Below are positions 51,943 to 60,079 of a stretch of 64,000 nt of DNA, one piece after another (position 1 is the stretch's first letter; each line of letters opens with the position of its first letter). The DNA is taken from the NCBI RefSeq assembly GCF_036577625.1, contig NZ_JARBDC010000012.1, positions 42,126-106,125 on the forward strand, given 5' to 3'. The position numbers were made by a program, and so were the translations under genes. This stretch comes from Paenibacillus_AB sp036577625. GTDB lineage: Bacteria > Bacillota > Bacilli > Paenibacillales > NBRC-103111. The notes under the pieces were generated by a model that did no database searches, was not told the origin of the DNA, and saw nothing but the letters and a program-made list of their open reading frames with translations.

Positions 51943-52935
51943 ATGAGCTTTTTCAAAAAACTGCGCGAAAGCATTTCCGCCAAGGCGGAGTCGGTAACGA
52001 ACAAATTCAAGGAAGGGCTTAGCAAAACGCGCTCCGCCTTCGTCGAGAAGGTCGAGGACTTGATCCTCCGCCGCAAAAAAATCGACGAAGACTTTTACGA
52101 GGAGCTGGAAGAAATTTTGATCGGCGCGGACGTCGGCGTGAATACCGTCATGGAGCTGATCGAGCAGCTGCGCGCCGAGGTGCGCAAGCGGAAAATCGAA
52201 AACCCGGCCGATCTGCAGCCGATTTTGTCCGAAAAGCTGGTCGGCATGATGCAGGGCGAGGAAGACAACGAGCTGCGCATGAACGAGAACGGCTTGACCG
52301 TCTTTTTGTTCGTCGGCGTCAACGGCGTCGGCAAGACGACGTCGATCGGCAAGCTCGCCCACCGTTTCAAGTCGCAGGGGAAAAAAGTGCTGCTGGCGGC
52401 CGGCGACACGTTCCGCGCCGCGGCGATCGACCAGCTCGAGGTGTGGGGACAGCGCGCCGGCGTCGACGTCGTCAAGCATTCGGAGGGCTCCGATCCGGCC
52501 GCGGTCATGTTCGACGCGATCCAGGCGGCGAAAGTGCGCGGCGTCGACGTGCTGCTGTGCGATACGGCGGGACGGCTGCAAAACAAGACGAATTTGATGG
52601 AAGAGCTGAACAAAATTTACCGCGTCATTCGCCGCGAAATTCCCGACGCGCCGCACGAGACGCTCTTGGTCATCGACGCGACGACGGGGCAGAACGCGCT
52701 GACGCAGGCGAAGCTGTTCGGCGAAAAAACCGGCGTCACCGGGCTCGTTCTGTCCAAGCTGGACAGCACGGCCAAGGGCGGGATCGTCATCGCCATCCGC
52801 AACGAGCTGAACATCCCGGTCAAGCTCGTCGGGCTCGGCGAATCGATCGACGACCTCGAAGATTTTGATTCCGAGCAGTTCGTTCACGCGTTGTTCGCCG
52901 GTCTTATCCAGAAGGCGGAGGCGGCGGAGGCGTAA
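51943..52935 (+). CDS. ftsY: signal recognition particle receptor FtsY
   Basis: FtsY docks ribosome/SRP complexes at the membrane. The 330-residue protein has a short charged N-terminus and an NG GTPase domain: GVNGVGKTTSIGKLA, the DTAGRLQNK G3 box and TKLDST-type motif (LSKLDSTAKGG). ATG 51943 is preferred to GTG 51934. In Bacillus ylxM-ffh follow directly; here 7.6 kb of other genes intervene. Confidence 0.97.
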   Translation: MSFFKKLRESISAKAESVTNKFKEGLSKTRSAFVEKVEDLILRRKKIDEDFYEELEEILIGADVGVNTVMELIEQLRAEVRKRKIENPADLQPILSEKLVGMMQGEEDNELRMNENGLTVFLFVGVNGVGKTTSIGKLAHRFKSQGKKVLLAAGDTFRAAAIDQLEVWGQRAGVDVVKHSEGSDPAAVMFDAIQAAKVRGVDVLLCDTAGRLQNKTNLMEELNKIYRVIRREIPDAPHETLLVIDATTGQNALTQAKLFGEKTGVTGLVLSKLDSTAKGGIVIAIRNELNIPVKLVGLGESIDDLEDFDSEQFVHALFAGLIQKAEAAEA

Positions 52936-53031
52936 AGCCGGCGAAAGGGAAAAGGCAGCCGGGAGGCGGGCGCGGGAAATGGCGGACGTTCGGGTCCGCC
53001 ATGTGCACCGGCGCTGCGCAGATTTGCAATG

Positions 53032-53114
53032 AAAAGACGTTCGGAGCTTTTATTTTCGGCCGGTCGACGGCATTTTGGTCGATTGGCTTGAAATAGCAAC
53101 TCCGAACGTCTTTT
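53032..53114. terminator. long inverted repeat, bidirectional terminator
   Basis: AAAAGACGTTCGGAG and CTCCGAACGTCTTTT are a perfect 15-base inverted repeat around a 53-base loop, with T/A tails outside. It separates convergent ftsY and the VOC gene. A smaller stem GGCGGA/TCCGCC lies at 52981. Confidence 0.75.
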
Positions 53115-53117
53115 ATG

Positions 53118-53903
53118 TTACATTTCGCCCGTAAACGGCCCGGTCGGATCCACCGCGAGCAGGCGACCGTCGCAGTCGCGGAAAAGGATCGGCCGTCCGC
53201 GTTCGGCATCCTCGAGACCGGTCGATACTTCCGCCTGCATCGCTTTCAGGTGGCGGTAAGCCGCCGGAAGATCGAACGCCTGCAGCCGCAGTGCGGGAAC
53301 GTGCGGCTCACCATCTCCGTTCCGGGCCGCGAGCGCGACCGGCGTACCGTCCCGAAACCGAAAGCCGAAGCCGCCGTCTGCCGGCGTTCGGCGTTCGGCC
53401 CGAGCCGCAATGCCGAGCCATTCCTCGTACAGGGCTCGCGAAACGTCCGGATCCGACACCGGAATCGTGATTCCGCCGACTTCGCTTCCGATCGGGCTGC
53501 CGCGCGCCATCCCGTCCGTTCCGGGATAAGGAAACGGACGGTCGGCTACGGCGAACGCGTTTCGGTCCGCATCGCGGCAAATAAAGTACAAGCAGCCGGT
53601 CCCGTTCTCGATCGGGGACAATGCGGCGAAGCCGAGCCGCTGCGCACGCTCGTGCGCGGCCGACAGCTCCGGAACGGTCAGAACGGCGACGGGACGCGCG
53701 TTCGGCTCCCGGATGTCGGCGGCGCGAATGTCGTCCAGCAGCAATTTGCGGCCGCCGGACATCCGAAAAACGTAAATTTCGCCGTTGTACAATTCTTGGA
53801 CGACAGGCTGCCCCAACAAAGCGCTGTAAAACCGGATCGCGGGCTTGAGCCGGCGCGAGCGGATCCATACGCAATCCAGCCGGTAATCGGACGAAATCGT
53901 CAT
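53118..53903 (-). CDS. two-domain VOC (glyoxalase/bleomycin-resistance fold) protein
   Basis: A 261-residue protein with two vicinal-oxygen-chelate modules. Module 1 has LKPAIRFYSALLGQP and CLYFICRDADRNAFAVADRP, and module 2 has GGITIPVSDPDVSRALYEEW and PILFRDCDGRLLAVDPTG. Such proteins are metal enzymes or antibiotic-binding proteins; the substrate is not evident. It lies 25 bases after the sigma-factor fusion gene, so it is likely in its operon. Its ribosome binding region is an unusual A6G8 run. Confidence 0.87.
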   Translation of the reverse strand: MTISSDYRLDCVWIRSRRLKPAIRFYSALLGQPVVQELYNGEIYVFRMSGGRKLLLDDIRAADIREPNARPVAVLTVPELSAAHERAQRLGFAALSPIENGTGCLYFICRDADRNAFAVADRPFPYPGTDGMARGSPIGSEVGGITIPVSDPDVSRALYEEWLGIAARAERRTPADGGFGFRFRDGTPVALAARNGDGEPHVPALRLQAFDLPAAYRHLKAMQAEVSTGLEDAERGRPILFRDCDGRLLAVDPTGPFTGEM

Positions 53904-53928
53904 GTACGTTCCCCCCCCTTTTTTCTCC

Positions 53929-55632
53929 TTACAGCACCCAGAACGGCACGGGCTCGAGCAGCAGCGGAGACTCCCTGGCGCCGTTCATTTCCTGCAGCAG
54001 TCGCTCCAATGCGTGCAAACCGGCGGCTTCCGATTCGCGCGCCCGGCTCAGGAGCGAAATCGCCGAGCTCGCGGCGTCCGGATCGTGCGGACTGCCGCCG
54101 CCGGGATAAGGGAACAAAGCCTGCAGCCGCCGAAAGCAAGCGGCGACGGTCCGGTAACATGCCGCAGCCTCCCGCAATGCCGTCTTTCGGTTCGCGGACG
54201 CGTCGAATTCCGATTCGCCCGCTTTCCTGCTTAGAAACGAAGTGGCGTAACCGCGCATATCCCCGACGTTTCGCAGGCTGGCCGCATTGCCCGCGGCGTC
54301 GACGGTCCGCCTTTCGAAAGCCTCGATCCAGGCATCGTACGCGGGGAGACCGTTTACGATACCGGTAAAGGTCGCCTCCGCCCCCCGGCCGTGCTTGACC
54401 GCCATCGCGAGCATGCGGCGAAACGGCTCGTCGTCGTCCTGCCGAACCGCTTCTTCGATCACGAAGCCGTACAAATGCCGATTCCGGTACGTTTCGTACG
54501 GCACTTCCATCTCCGCGAGCGTATCGACCGCATAAAACAATTCGCGTTCGTCGTCGTATCCGTAATACAGGGCGAATTGCTTGTTTTCGACGCTGCCGAA
54601 AACGGCCGGAACGCCGCGGTCGATCGATTGGCGGATCATGTCCAGCAGCATGCGGTACAGCTCGTCTTTTACCGGCCCGTCCGGCATGCGCTCGTAGCCG
54701 AATTTGTCGATGACGGAGCTGTGGTGGCCCAAATTCAGCATACTGTTCGGGAACATCGTCGTCCCGGCGTACATGTACACGCCGCTCAGGTTGATCGTAC
54801 GCCGCTCGATGTTGATTTGAAACGCATGACCGGTCAACGCCATCGCCTCGTCGTACGGAAGGTGCCCTTTGCCGATGTACGGCAATGCGTAGTACATGCA
54901 GTTTCGGATCGATTCGTTGTAAAGTCCGGTTCGGGAATACAGCATCCCCGGCTTCGGCAAAACGGTTTTTCGTTTCGGCGTCATCGCGATCTCCTTTCCG
55001 CCCGCCGGAGCGAGCCCGGCGCGAAGCTTTTTGCGGGAACGGGAGAGCGACATGTAGACGCTCGCCGTGCTGACCTGCAGCCGCTCGGAAATTTCCCGGG
55101 CAGACAGCTCCCGGCAAATATGCGCCTCGAAAATGCGCCGTTCGGCCGGCTTCAGCCGCCGGCACATCGCTTCGATCGTCTCCAGCGTCTCGCGGCGAAG
55201 CAGCAGTTCGCACGGATCGTTATGCCCGGAGGCGGAAACGGCGGACGGCGTCATCGCCGGCCACGCCGAGTCGGCGTCAAGCGGCCATACGCTCCGATCG
55301 AAGCCGGACAACGGCCGCTCCTTGCCGAGCCGGCCGTGCTTGCGAACGCTGCGATACGCTTCATGGCGAACGATCGTTCGCAGCCACGGCAAAAAACGGC
55401 TCATATCGACCAAAGCGCCGAGCTGTAAAAACGATTTCATGATCGCTTCCTGCACCACGTCTTCGGCGAGATGCGGATCGCGCACTACGGCGAACGCCCA
55501 ACCGTACATGCTGTCGCGGTGCCGTTTGGCCAGCTCGTCGAAGGCGTCGGAATCGCCGACGCGGGCCATCGCCACCAGCGCGGCATCCGTATCGGCTCGG
55601 ACGGGCATTCGCCCGCAGTTTTCCCGTTCCAT
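53929..55632 (-). CDS. sigma-70 family (ECF-like) factor fused to a BtrH-like C-terminal domain
   Basis: A 567-residue frame. Residues about 15-95 are sigma region 2 (DAFDELAKRHRDSM ... LAEDVVQEAIMKSFLQLG) and about 150-205 are region 4 (LKPAERRIFEAHICRELSAR, then EISERLQVSTASVYMS). After GLAPAGGKEIA it runs on without a stop into a 351-residue domain starting at Met 54984. That codon has its own AAAGGAGAT ribosome binding site, so the C-terminal part may also be made alone. The C-terminal part (with NCMYYALPYIG and FYAVDTL) faintly resembles BtrH-like or cysteine-peptidase-like proteins. Probably a former two-gene operon that lost the stop codon. GGAGGGATGG precedes ATG 55632. Confidence 0.75.
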   Translation of the reverse strand: MERENCGRMPVRADTDAALVAMARVGDSDAFDELAKRHRDSMYGWAFAVVRDPHLAEDVVQEAIMKSFLQLGALVDMSRFLPWLRTIVRHEAYRSVRKHGRLGKERPLSGFDRSVWPLDADSAWPAMTPSAVSASGHNDPCELLLRRETLETIEAMCRRLKPAERRIFEAHICRELSAREISERLQVSTASVYMSLSRSRKKLRAGLAPAGGKEIAMTPKRKTVLPKPGMLYSRTGLYNESIRNCMYYALPYIGKGHLPYDEAMALTGHAFQINIERRTINLSGVYMYAGTTMFPNSMLNLGHHSSVIDKFGYERMPDGPVKDELYRMLLDMIRQSIDRGVPAVFGSVENKQFALYYGYDDERELFYAVDTLAEMEVPYETYRNRHLYGFVIEEAVRQDDDEPFRRMLAMAVKHGRGAEATFTGIVNGLPAYDAWIEAFERRTVDAAGNAASLRNVGDMRGYATSFLSRKAGESEFDASANRKTALREAAACYRTVAACFRRLQALFPYPGGGSPHDPDAASSAISLLSRARESEAAGLHALERLLQEMNGARESPLLLEPVPFWVL

Positions 55633-55770
55633 GCCATCCCTCCTTTCGCGCCTACTATATAGATCCGATTCGCCTTGTTTTCTAACCAAATCGTACAAAA
55701 AAAATGAAGGCGCGGGAAGAGCGTTTTCGGCGGGACGGTCGGCGGTTGATTTTGTTCCGTTGTTACAGTA

Positions 55771-55824
55771 TACCGTAAAGGTGACAATGTACTGTAAATG
55801 GGACAGTGTGATGTAAAGAGGTGA
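55771..55824. promoter_or_regulatory. three direct repeats with 19-bp spacing upstream of the MerR gene
   Basis: TACCGTAAAGGTGACA, TACTGTAAATGGGACA and TGATGTAAAGAGGTGA start at 55771, 55790 and 55809. Each is 16 bases with a three-base spacer; the last copy includes the GAGGTGA ribosome binding site. The spacing is close to two helix turns. Likely a regulator binding array. Confidence 0.6.
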
Positions 55825-55830
55825 GCGATT

Positions 55831-56250
55831 TTGAACGTTTATACGGCCAAACAAGTAACCGAAATGATTCGGGAAGACGATCCGGGCATCAATTTGCGAA
55901 CGGTCCGCTATTATACGCAGATCGGCATCGTTCCGCCGCTCGAGCCGGTCGGCAATAAAAGGGTGTATACGCAGAAGCATGTCGATTATATCCGGGCGGC
56001 GCTTACGCTTTCGCGAGGCGGGGAGACGCTTGCCTTCATTCAGCAAAAGCTGCGGTCGCTCCCGTACGAGGAAGTGGCGCGAATCGGCGAAAGCTTGCGT
56101 TTGTACCGATCGAAGCAGATGCTCGACAACGAAACGTACGCCATTAACGACGACGTGATCATTTCGGTAAGTCCGCGCGTATCGGCCGAGCTTCGCTCGA
56201 AAATGATCGAAACGGTCGCGCGAATGATCGAGGAGGAGCGTAACGGATGA
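55831..56250 (+). CDS. MerR-family transcriptional regulator
   Basis: A 139-residue regulator. The N-terminal winged helix reads TAKQVTEMIREDDPGINLRT, then VRYYTQIGIVPPLEPVGNKR. A short coiled region follows, but there is no metal-binding cysteine cluster. It starts with TTG 55831 (GAGGTGA upstream). It overlaps the next gene by four bases and shares an operon with it and the clpP remnant. Three direct repeats lie immediately upstream. The effector is unknown. Confidence 0.82.
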   Translation: MNVYTAKQVTEMIREDDPGINLRTVRYYTQIGIVPPLEPVGNKRVYTQKHVDYIRAALTLSRGGETLAFIQQKLRSLPYEEVARIGESLRLYRSKQMLDNETYAINDDVIISVSPRVSAELRSKMIETVARMIEEERNG

Positions 56251-56732
56251 TCGTGTGCAAACTGGCCAAAGCCGTCATGGAACACGAGGAAGGCTTGAAT
56301 CATTTATGGATTCGGCTCATGCCGGGCGCGGCGGCGAAGCTCGTACGGCTTCGGGTGCTGCTGCCGGAAGGGCTGCATCGGCACCGGAACGCGAACGGAT
56401 TCGAAGAAACGGCTGCCGGCGACATTTTGATCGAAAACGTATCGGACTCGGACGTTCTGGACGTCGTCGTCGAGCTGTACACATCCGAGCCTGCCGGCAC
56501 CGGGGCCAAAACGATCGTCGTCGAACGGATCGCCGATGGCGGCGAGCGATCTCCCGCGGCCGTCCGGCAAACCGTTTCGATTACCCTGCTTCCCGAGGAA
56601 GAGATGGGCGACGCGGAAGTCGATCCCGAAGTATTGCGGTACGTCAAGTCGCTTCAGCCCGATCGGGAACCGGAACGGAACGACCGGCCGGAACGTCTGA
56701 TGCCGCCTACCGTCATCACGATCGATCCGTAG
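56247..56732 (+). CDS. unknown protein between a MerR regulator and the clpP remnant
   Basis: A 161-residue protein I do not recognise. It is acidic in the C-terminal half and has a beta-rich middle (LIENVSDSDVLDVVVELYTS, and KTIVVERI), which suggests an immunoglobulin-like or small beta-sandwich domain. No signal peptide, membrane helix or catalytic motif is seen. ATG 56247 overlaps the MerR stop. Coupling to a ClpP-type gene hints at a role in protein quality control or substrate delivery; this is inference from position only. Confidence 0.65.
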   Translation: MIVCKLAKAVMEHEEGLNHLWIRLMPGAAAKLVRLRVLLPEGLHRHRNANGFEETAAGDILIENVSDSDVLDVVVELYTSEPAGTGAKTIVVERIADGGERSPAAVRQTVSITLLPEEEMGDAEVDPEVLRYVKSLQPDREPERNDRPERLMPPTVITIDP

Positions 56733-56797
56733 CGGCTTTCCGATCTGGAGAAGAAGTATCGGATCGATTACGGAACGCGGAAAGGCGGGAGCCGGCC

Positions 56798-57103
56798 ATG
56801 CGGTTGATTCCATACGTCGTGGAGCAAACGAGCCGCGGGGAACGCGCATACGACATTTATTCGCGTCTGCTGCAGGACCGGATCGTTTTCGTGACCGGCG
56901 ACATAACGGACGAAACGGCCAATTCCGTCATTTCCCAACTGCTGTACCTGGAAAGCGACGACCGCGAACGCGACATTCTGCTGTATATTCATAGTCCCGG
57001 AGGCTCGATAACGGCGGGGCTGGCGATCTATGACGCGCAGGAGGCGAAGACATACGGAATGATCGACGACATCAAGTCCGGACGATCGGGGGCTCGGGGA
57101 TGA
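56798..57103 (+). pseudogene. internally deleted clpP: N-terminus joined in frame to C-terminus
   Basis: The 101-residue frame begins like a full ClpP protease subunit (MRLIPYVVEQTSRGERAYDI, then RLLQDRIVFVTGDITDETAN, YIHSPGGSITAGLAIYD). It then jumps to AQEAKTYGMIDDI, which is the conserved end of ClpP (compare SAEEALEYGLIDKI). About 95 residues are missing, including the catalytic Ser (GMAASMG), His (HQP) and Asp. The reading frame is kept. GGCGGGAG precedes ATG 56798. Proteolysis is impossible; whether it is expressed and still binds ClpP rings is open. A terminator overlaps its 3' end. Confidence 0.82.
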
Positions 57104-57121
57104 GCCTCCGACCGTTTTTTT
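57085..57121 (+). terminator. intrinsic terminator of the MerR-unknown-clpP remnant operon
   Basis: TCGGGGGCTC pairs with GAGCCTCCGA (one G-T) around GGGGAT and is followed by seven T residues. The stem includes the last codons of the clpP remnant. Confidence 0.8.
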
Positions 57122-57238
57122 GCTTGGGAAAGCGGGAGCGTTTCCGGCAAAAACGGTTGCTCTCGCGGCAACATTATGGTGTGATAAGAGGGAAGGCTGG
57201 TTCAAGCCGGACAATAAGGAAGCGGAGGTCGGTGCCGG

Positions 57239-58945
57239 ATGGAAATGCGCGATACGGTAAGCCTGATTTGGCCGACGACGTCGTCCATGGAACGGTATAA
57301 GCATGCCGTGCGGCTCACGGAGCAATGCGCCGGCGATCTCGGAATCGAGCGGATCGTGCAGGAGCTGTGCATCAATCAAAAATATTTCGAGACGATCAAA
57401 AAATGGCTGCTGAACTTGTGCGACGATCCGTCCGTCATTCGTTACCGGCTCGATATTATGGAAGACTTCTCGCGGCTTCCCGAGCTGGCTGACGAATGCG
57501 AGAAGCTGCTGCCGTTGCTGCACAAGCTCGACGTGCTGCACGAGTCGAAGACGCTATCCGGCGCCGAGCCGCTGCGCAAAATCGCCTGGCAGCTGGAAGC
57601 GCTCGAAGGGTACGTGCGCTGCGTATCGGGCTTGAAAGCGGTATCAGAACGATTCGGAGGGATGGTCCGCTCGAACGGGCTGCGCCGGCTGTTCGAGAGC
57701 GTCGATCGTTTGACCGAAGACGAAACGTTCCGCTCGCTTGCGGCATCGGTGCCGGACTATCGGCAAAAGCTGCAAAATATGTCCAGCATCACGCTGGGCG
57801 TCAACCTCGATCACGAGCTGAAGCCGGCGGAAGCGATCATTTTGTCGATGGAGTCGAAGCCTTTCAAAAACAAGAAGCGGTCCGTCCTGACAAGCTTGCT
57901 CGGGATGAAAACGGTCGACGAGCCGTACGACGGCGTTTCCCCGTTCCAGCCGATCGGGAAACTGAGCCATCCGGCGCTCGATACGGCGCTGCTGCAAAGC
58001 TTGGACGCTATTTTTACCGACGCGCTGCAGCCGATCGGCCACGCGATCAAGCGTTACATCGACGTCAACGTGCCGGCGATTACCGGCCTCGAGCCGGAAA
58101 TCGGGTTTTACGTCGGCGCGGTCAAGTTCGCGGCGCTGCTCGCTTCGGTCGGGATGCCCGTATGCAAGCCGGAAATCGCTCCGGCGGAGGATCGGATATG
58201 CCGAATCGGCAACATGTACGATATCATGCTTGCCATAGGGCTTACGAGACGTCATCCGGGCATCGATTTGAGCAACACGATCGTCCCGAGCGACGCCGAT
58301 TTCGGGGATCGCGGCCGCATCTTTATTTTGACCGGTCCGAACCAGGGCGGCAAAACGACGTACACCCGCGCCGTCGGCATCTGCCAAGTGTTGTTCCAGG
58401 CCGGCGTGTTCGTTCCCGGAACGGACGCCCGCATCAGTCCGGTAGACGGGCTTTTCGCCCATTTCAGCGAGGAGGAGAAGCCGAACATTTTGAGCGGCCG
58501 ATTGGCGGAGGAGTCGCGGCGTCTCGCCGAAATTTTCGCCGGGGCGACGCGGCACAGTCTCATTTTGCTGAACGAGTCGCTTTCCAGCACGAGCTCGAGG
58601 GACAGCTTGCATTTGGCCAAGGACGTCGTGAAAGGGATGCGCGTGCTCGGATGCCGGGCGGTATACGCGACGCATTTGCTCGAGCTGGCCGCCGGCGCGG
58701 ACGCCGTCAATGCGGAGGTGCCCGGCGACAGCTTGCTGATCAGCATGGTGGCGGGCGTCGAGCGGGAAACGGCGGAAGAAATCGCGGCCTCGTCCGCCGC
58801 CAAGCGCACGTACAAAATCAAGCCGGGACCGCCGAACGAGGTCAGCTACGCGAAAGATATCGCGCGGCTGCACGGCATCAGCTTCGAGCAAATCATCGAT
58901 ACGTTGAAGCTGCGGAACGTCATACGGCAACGGTCCGACGTTTAG
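57239..58945 (+). CDS. MutS-like DNA mismatch repair family ATPase
   Basis: A 568-residue protein with only the core/clamp and ATPase parts of MutS; mismatch-binding domains are lacking. Walker A is GPNQGGKTTYTRAVG. Walker B reads LILLNESLSSTSSRDS, with Asn where most MutS proteins have Asp before the catalytic Glu. The late YATHLLELA His is present. This resembles the MutS-related branch that is distinct from the true mutS at the window start. The role is not established. GGAGGT precedes ATG 57239. Ribokinase follows after 16 bases. Confidence 0.85.
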   Translation: MEMRDTVSLIWPTTSSMERYKHAVRLTEQCAGDLGIERIVQELCINQKYFETIKKWLLNLCDDPSVIRYRLDIMEDFSRLPELADECEKLLPLLHKLDVLHESKTLSGAEPLRKIAWQLEALEGYVRCVSGLKAVSERFGGMVRSNGLRRLFESVDRLTEDETFRSLAASVPDYRQKLQNMSSITLGVNLDHELKPAEAIILSMESKPFKNKKRSVLTSLLGMKTVDEPYDGVSPFQPIGKLSHPALDTALLQSLDAIFTDALQPIGHAIKRYIDVNVPAITGLEPEIGFYVGAVKFAALLASVGMPVCKPEIAPAEDRICRIGNMYDIMLAIGLTRRHPGIDLSNTIVPSDADFGDRGRIFILTGPNQGGKTTYTRAVGICQVLFQAGVFVPGTDARISPVDGLFAHFSEEEKPNILSGRLAEESRRLAEIFAGATRHSLILLNESLSSTSSRDSLHLAKDVVKGMRVLGCRAVYATHLLELAAGADAVNAEVPGDSLLISMVAGVERETAEEIAASSAAKRTYKIKPGPPNEVSYAKDIARLHGISFEQIIDTLKLRNVIRQRSDV

Positions 58946-58961
58946 GGGGAGACGAAGGGGA

Positions 58962-59897
58962 ATGGAACGAAGAGCGAAAATTGCCGTAGTAGGCAGCATC
59001 AATATGGACCTCGTCGTTACGGCGGACAAATTTCCGGTGCCGGGAGAAACGATCATGGGCGAAACGTTCGCCATGATTCCAGGCGGCAAAGGGGCCAACC
59101 AAGCGGTGGCGGCGGCCCGGCTGAACGCGGACGTAAGCATGATCGGCTGCGTCGGGGACGATCTGTTCGGCGAGAAGCTGATCGGCCAGCTGCGGAGCGA
59201 GCGGATCGACGCTTCGTTCGTGAAGATCGAACCGGGTGCGACGACCGGAGTGGCGCTCATCCAGGTGCAGGAAGGCGGCGAAAACAGCATCGTCGTCGTA
59301 CCCGGCGCGAACGCGCTCGTCACGCCGGAACACGTCCGGGAGGCCGAAGCGGCCATACGCGGCGCCGACGTGCTGCTCGTGCAGCTGGAAATCCCGCTTC
59401 CGGCCGTGGAGGCGGCACTGCGCATCGCCCGCGAGCACGGCGTTCGCGCCATTTTGAATCCGGCGCCCGCCCGCAAGCTGCCGCCGGAGCTGATCCGGCT
59501 GGCGGACGTCATGACGCCGAACGAGACGGAAGCGGCGATACTGGCGACCGGAACGGTAGAAGGCGCCGGCAGCCTGGAGGAGCGGATCGACGCGCTGCGG
59601 CGGCTCGCTCCGGACGCGTCGCTGCTCGTGACGGCCGGGGAAAACGGAGTTCGGACGGCGATCTTCGGCGAGCGCGCCTCGTATCCGGCTTACCGGGTCG
59701 ACGTTGTCGACACGACGGCGGCGGGAGACTCGTTCAATGCCGGCGTGGCCGTGCGTTGGGGCGAAGGAGCCGATTTGGACGAGGCGGTCCGCTTCGGCTC
59801 GAAGGTGGGCGCTTTGACGGTCACCCGGTTCGGAGCGCAGTCGTCGCTACCGGCCCGCGAAGAAGTCGAGCGTTTCGAGGCGAAAACGCGTCCGTAA
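58962..59897 (+). CDS. rbsK: ribokinase
   Basis: A 311-residue PfkB-family kinase that phosphorylates ribose. It shows GSINMDLVVTADKFPVPGET, GGKGANQAVAAARL, GATTGVALIQV and the C-terminal catalytic DTTAAGDSFNAGVAV. GGGGAGA lies before the ATG. No ribose transporter genes are next to it. A terminator follows. Confidence 0.9.
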   Translation: MERRAKIAVVGSINMDLVVTADKFPVPGETIMGETFAMIPGGKGANQAVAAARLNADVSMIGCVGDDLFGEKLIGQLRSERIDASFVKIEPGATTGVALIQVQEGGENSIVVVPGANALVTPEHVREAEAAIRGADVLLVQLEIPLPAVEAALRIAREHGVRAILNPAPARKLPPELIRLADVMTPNETEAAILATGTVEGAGSLEERIDALRRLAPDASLLVTAGENGVRTAIFGERASYPAYRVDVVDTTAAGDSFNAGVAVRWGEGADLDEAVRFGSKVGALTVTRFGAQSSLPAREEVERFEAKTRP

Positions 59898-59925
59898 CCG
59901 GCTTAGGCGATTGCGGACGGGGAGA

Positions 59926-59957
59926 GCCTGCCGACGGCAATTGCGCGGCGGGCTTTT
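59926..59957 (+). terminator. intrinsic terminator after ribokinase
   Basis: GCCTGCCG pairs with CGGCGGGC (one G-T) and is followed by TTTT. Confidence 0.6.
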
Positions 59958-60000
59958 CGTCGTTGCCCCGGACATAAAACGATTGTAAACGAAGTGTACG

Positions 60001-60030
60001 TTGACAAGCCGACGCCCGTTGTCGGATGAT
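60001..60030 (+). promoter_or_regulatory. probable promoter of csaA
   Basis: A perfect TTGACA (60001-60006) is followed after 18 bases by GATGAT (60025-60030), 50 bases before the csaA start. Confidence 0.55.
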
Positions 60031-60079
60031 GGCTTACAAACAAGCTGTCGGCAAAGACGGCGCAAGGAGGATCAGCATC

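Noticed and set aside
48232..52887. 1,551-codon open frame on the minus strand opposite smc and ftsY
   Set aside because: It is antisense to two certain genes; its Arg/Leu/Gln-rich product is the usual shadow in GC-rich DNA.
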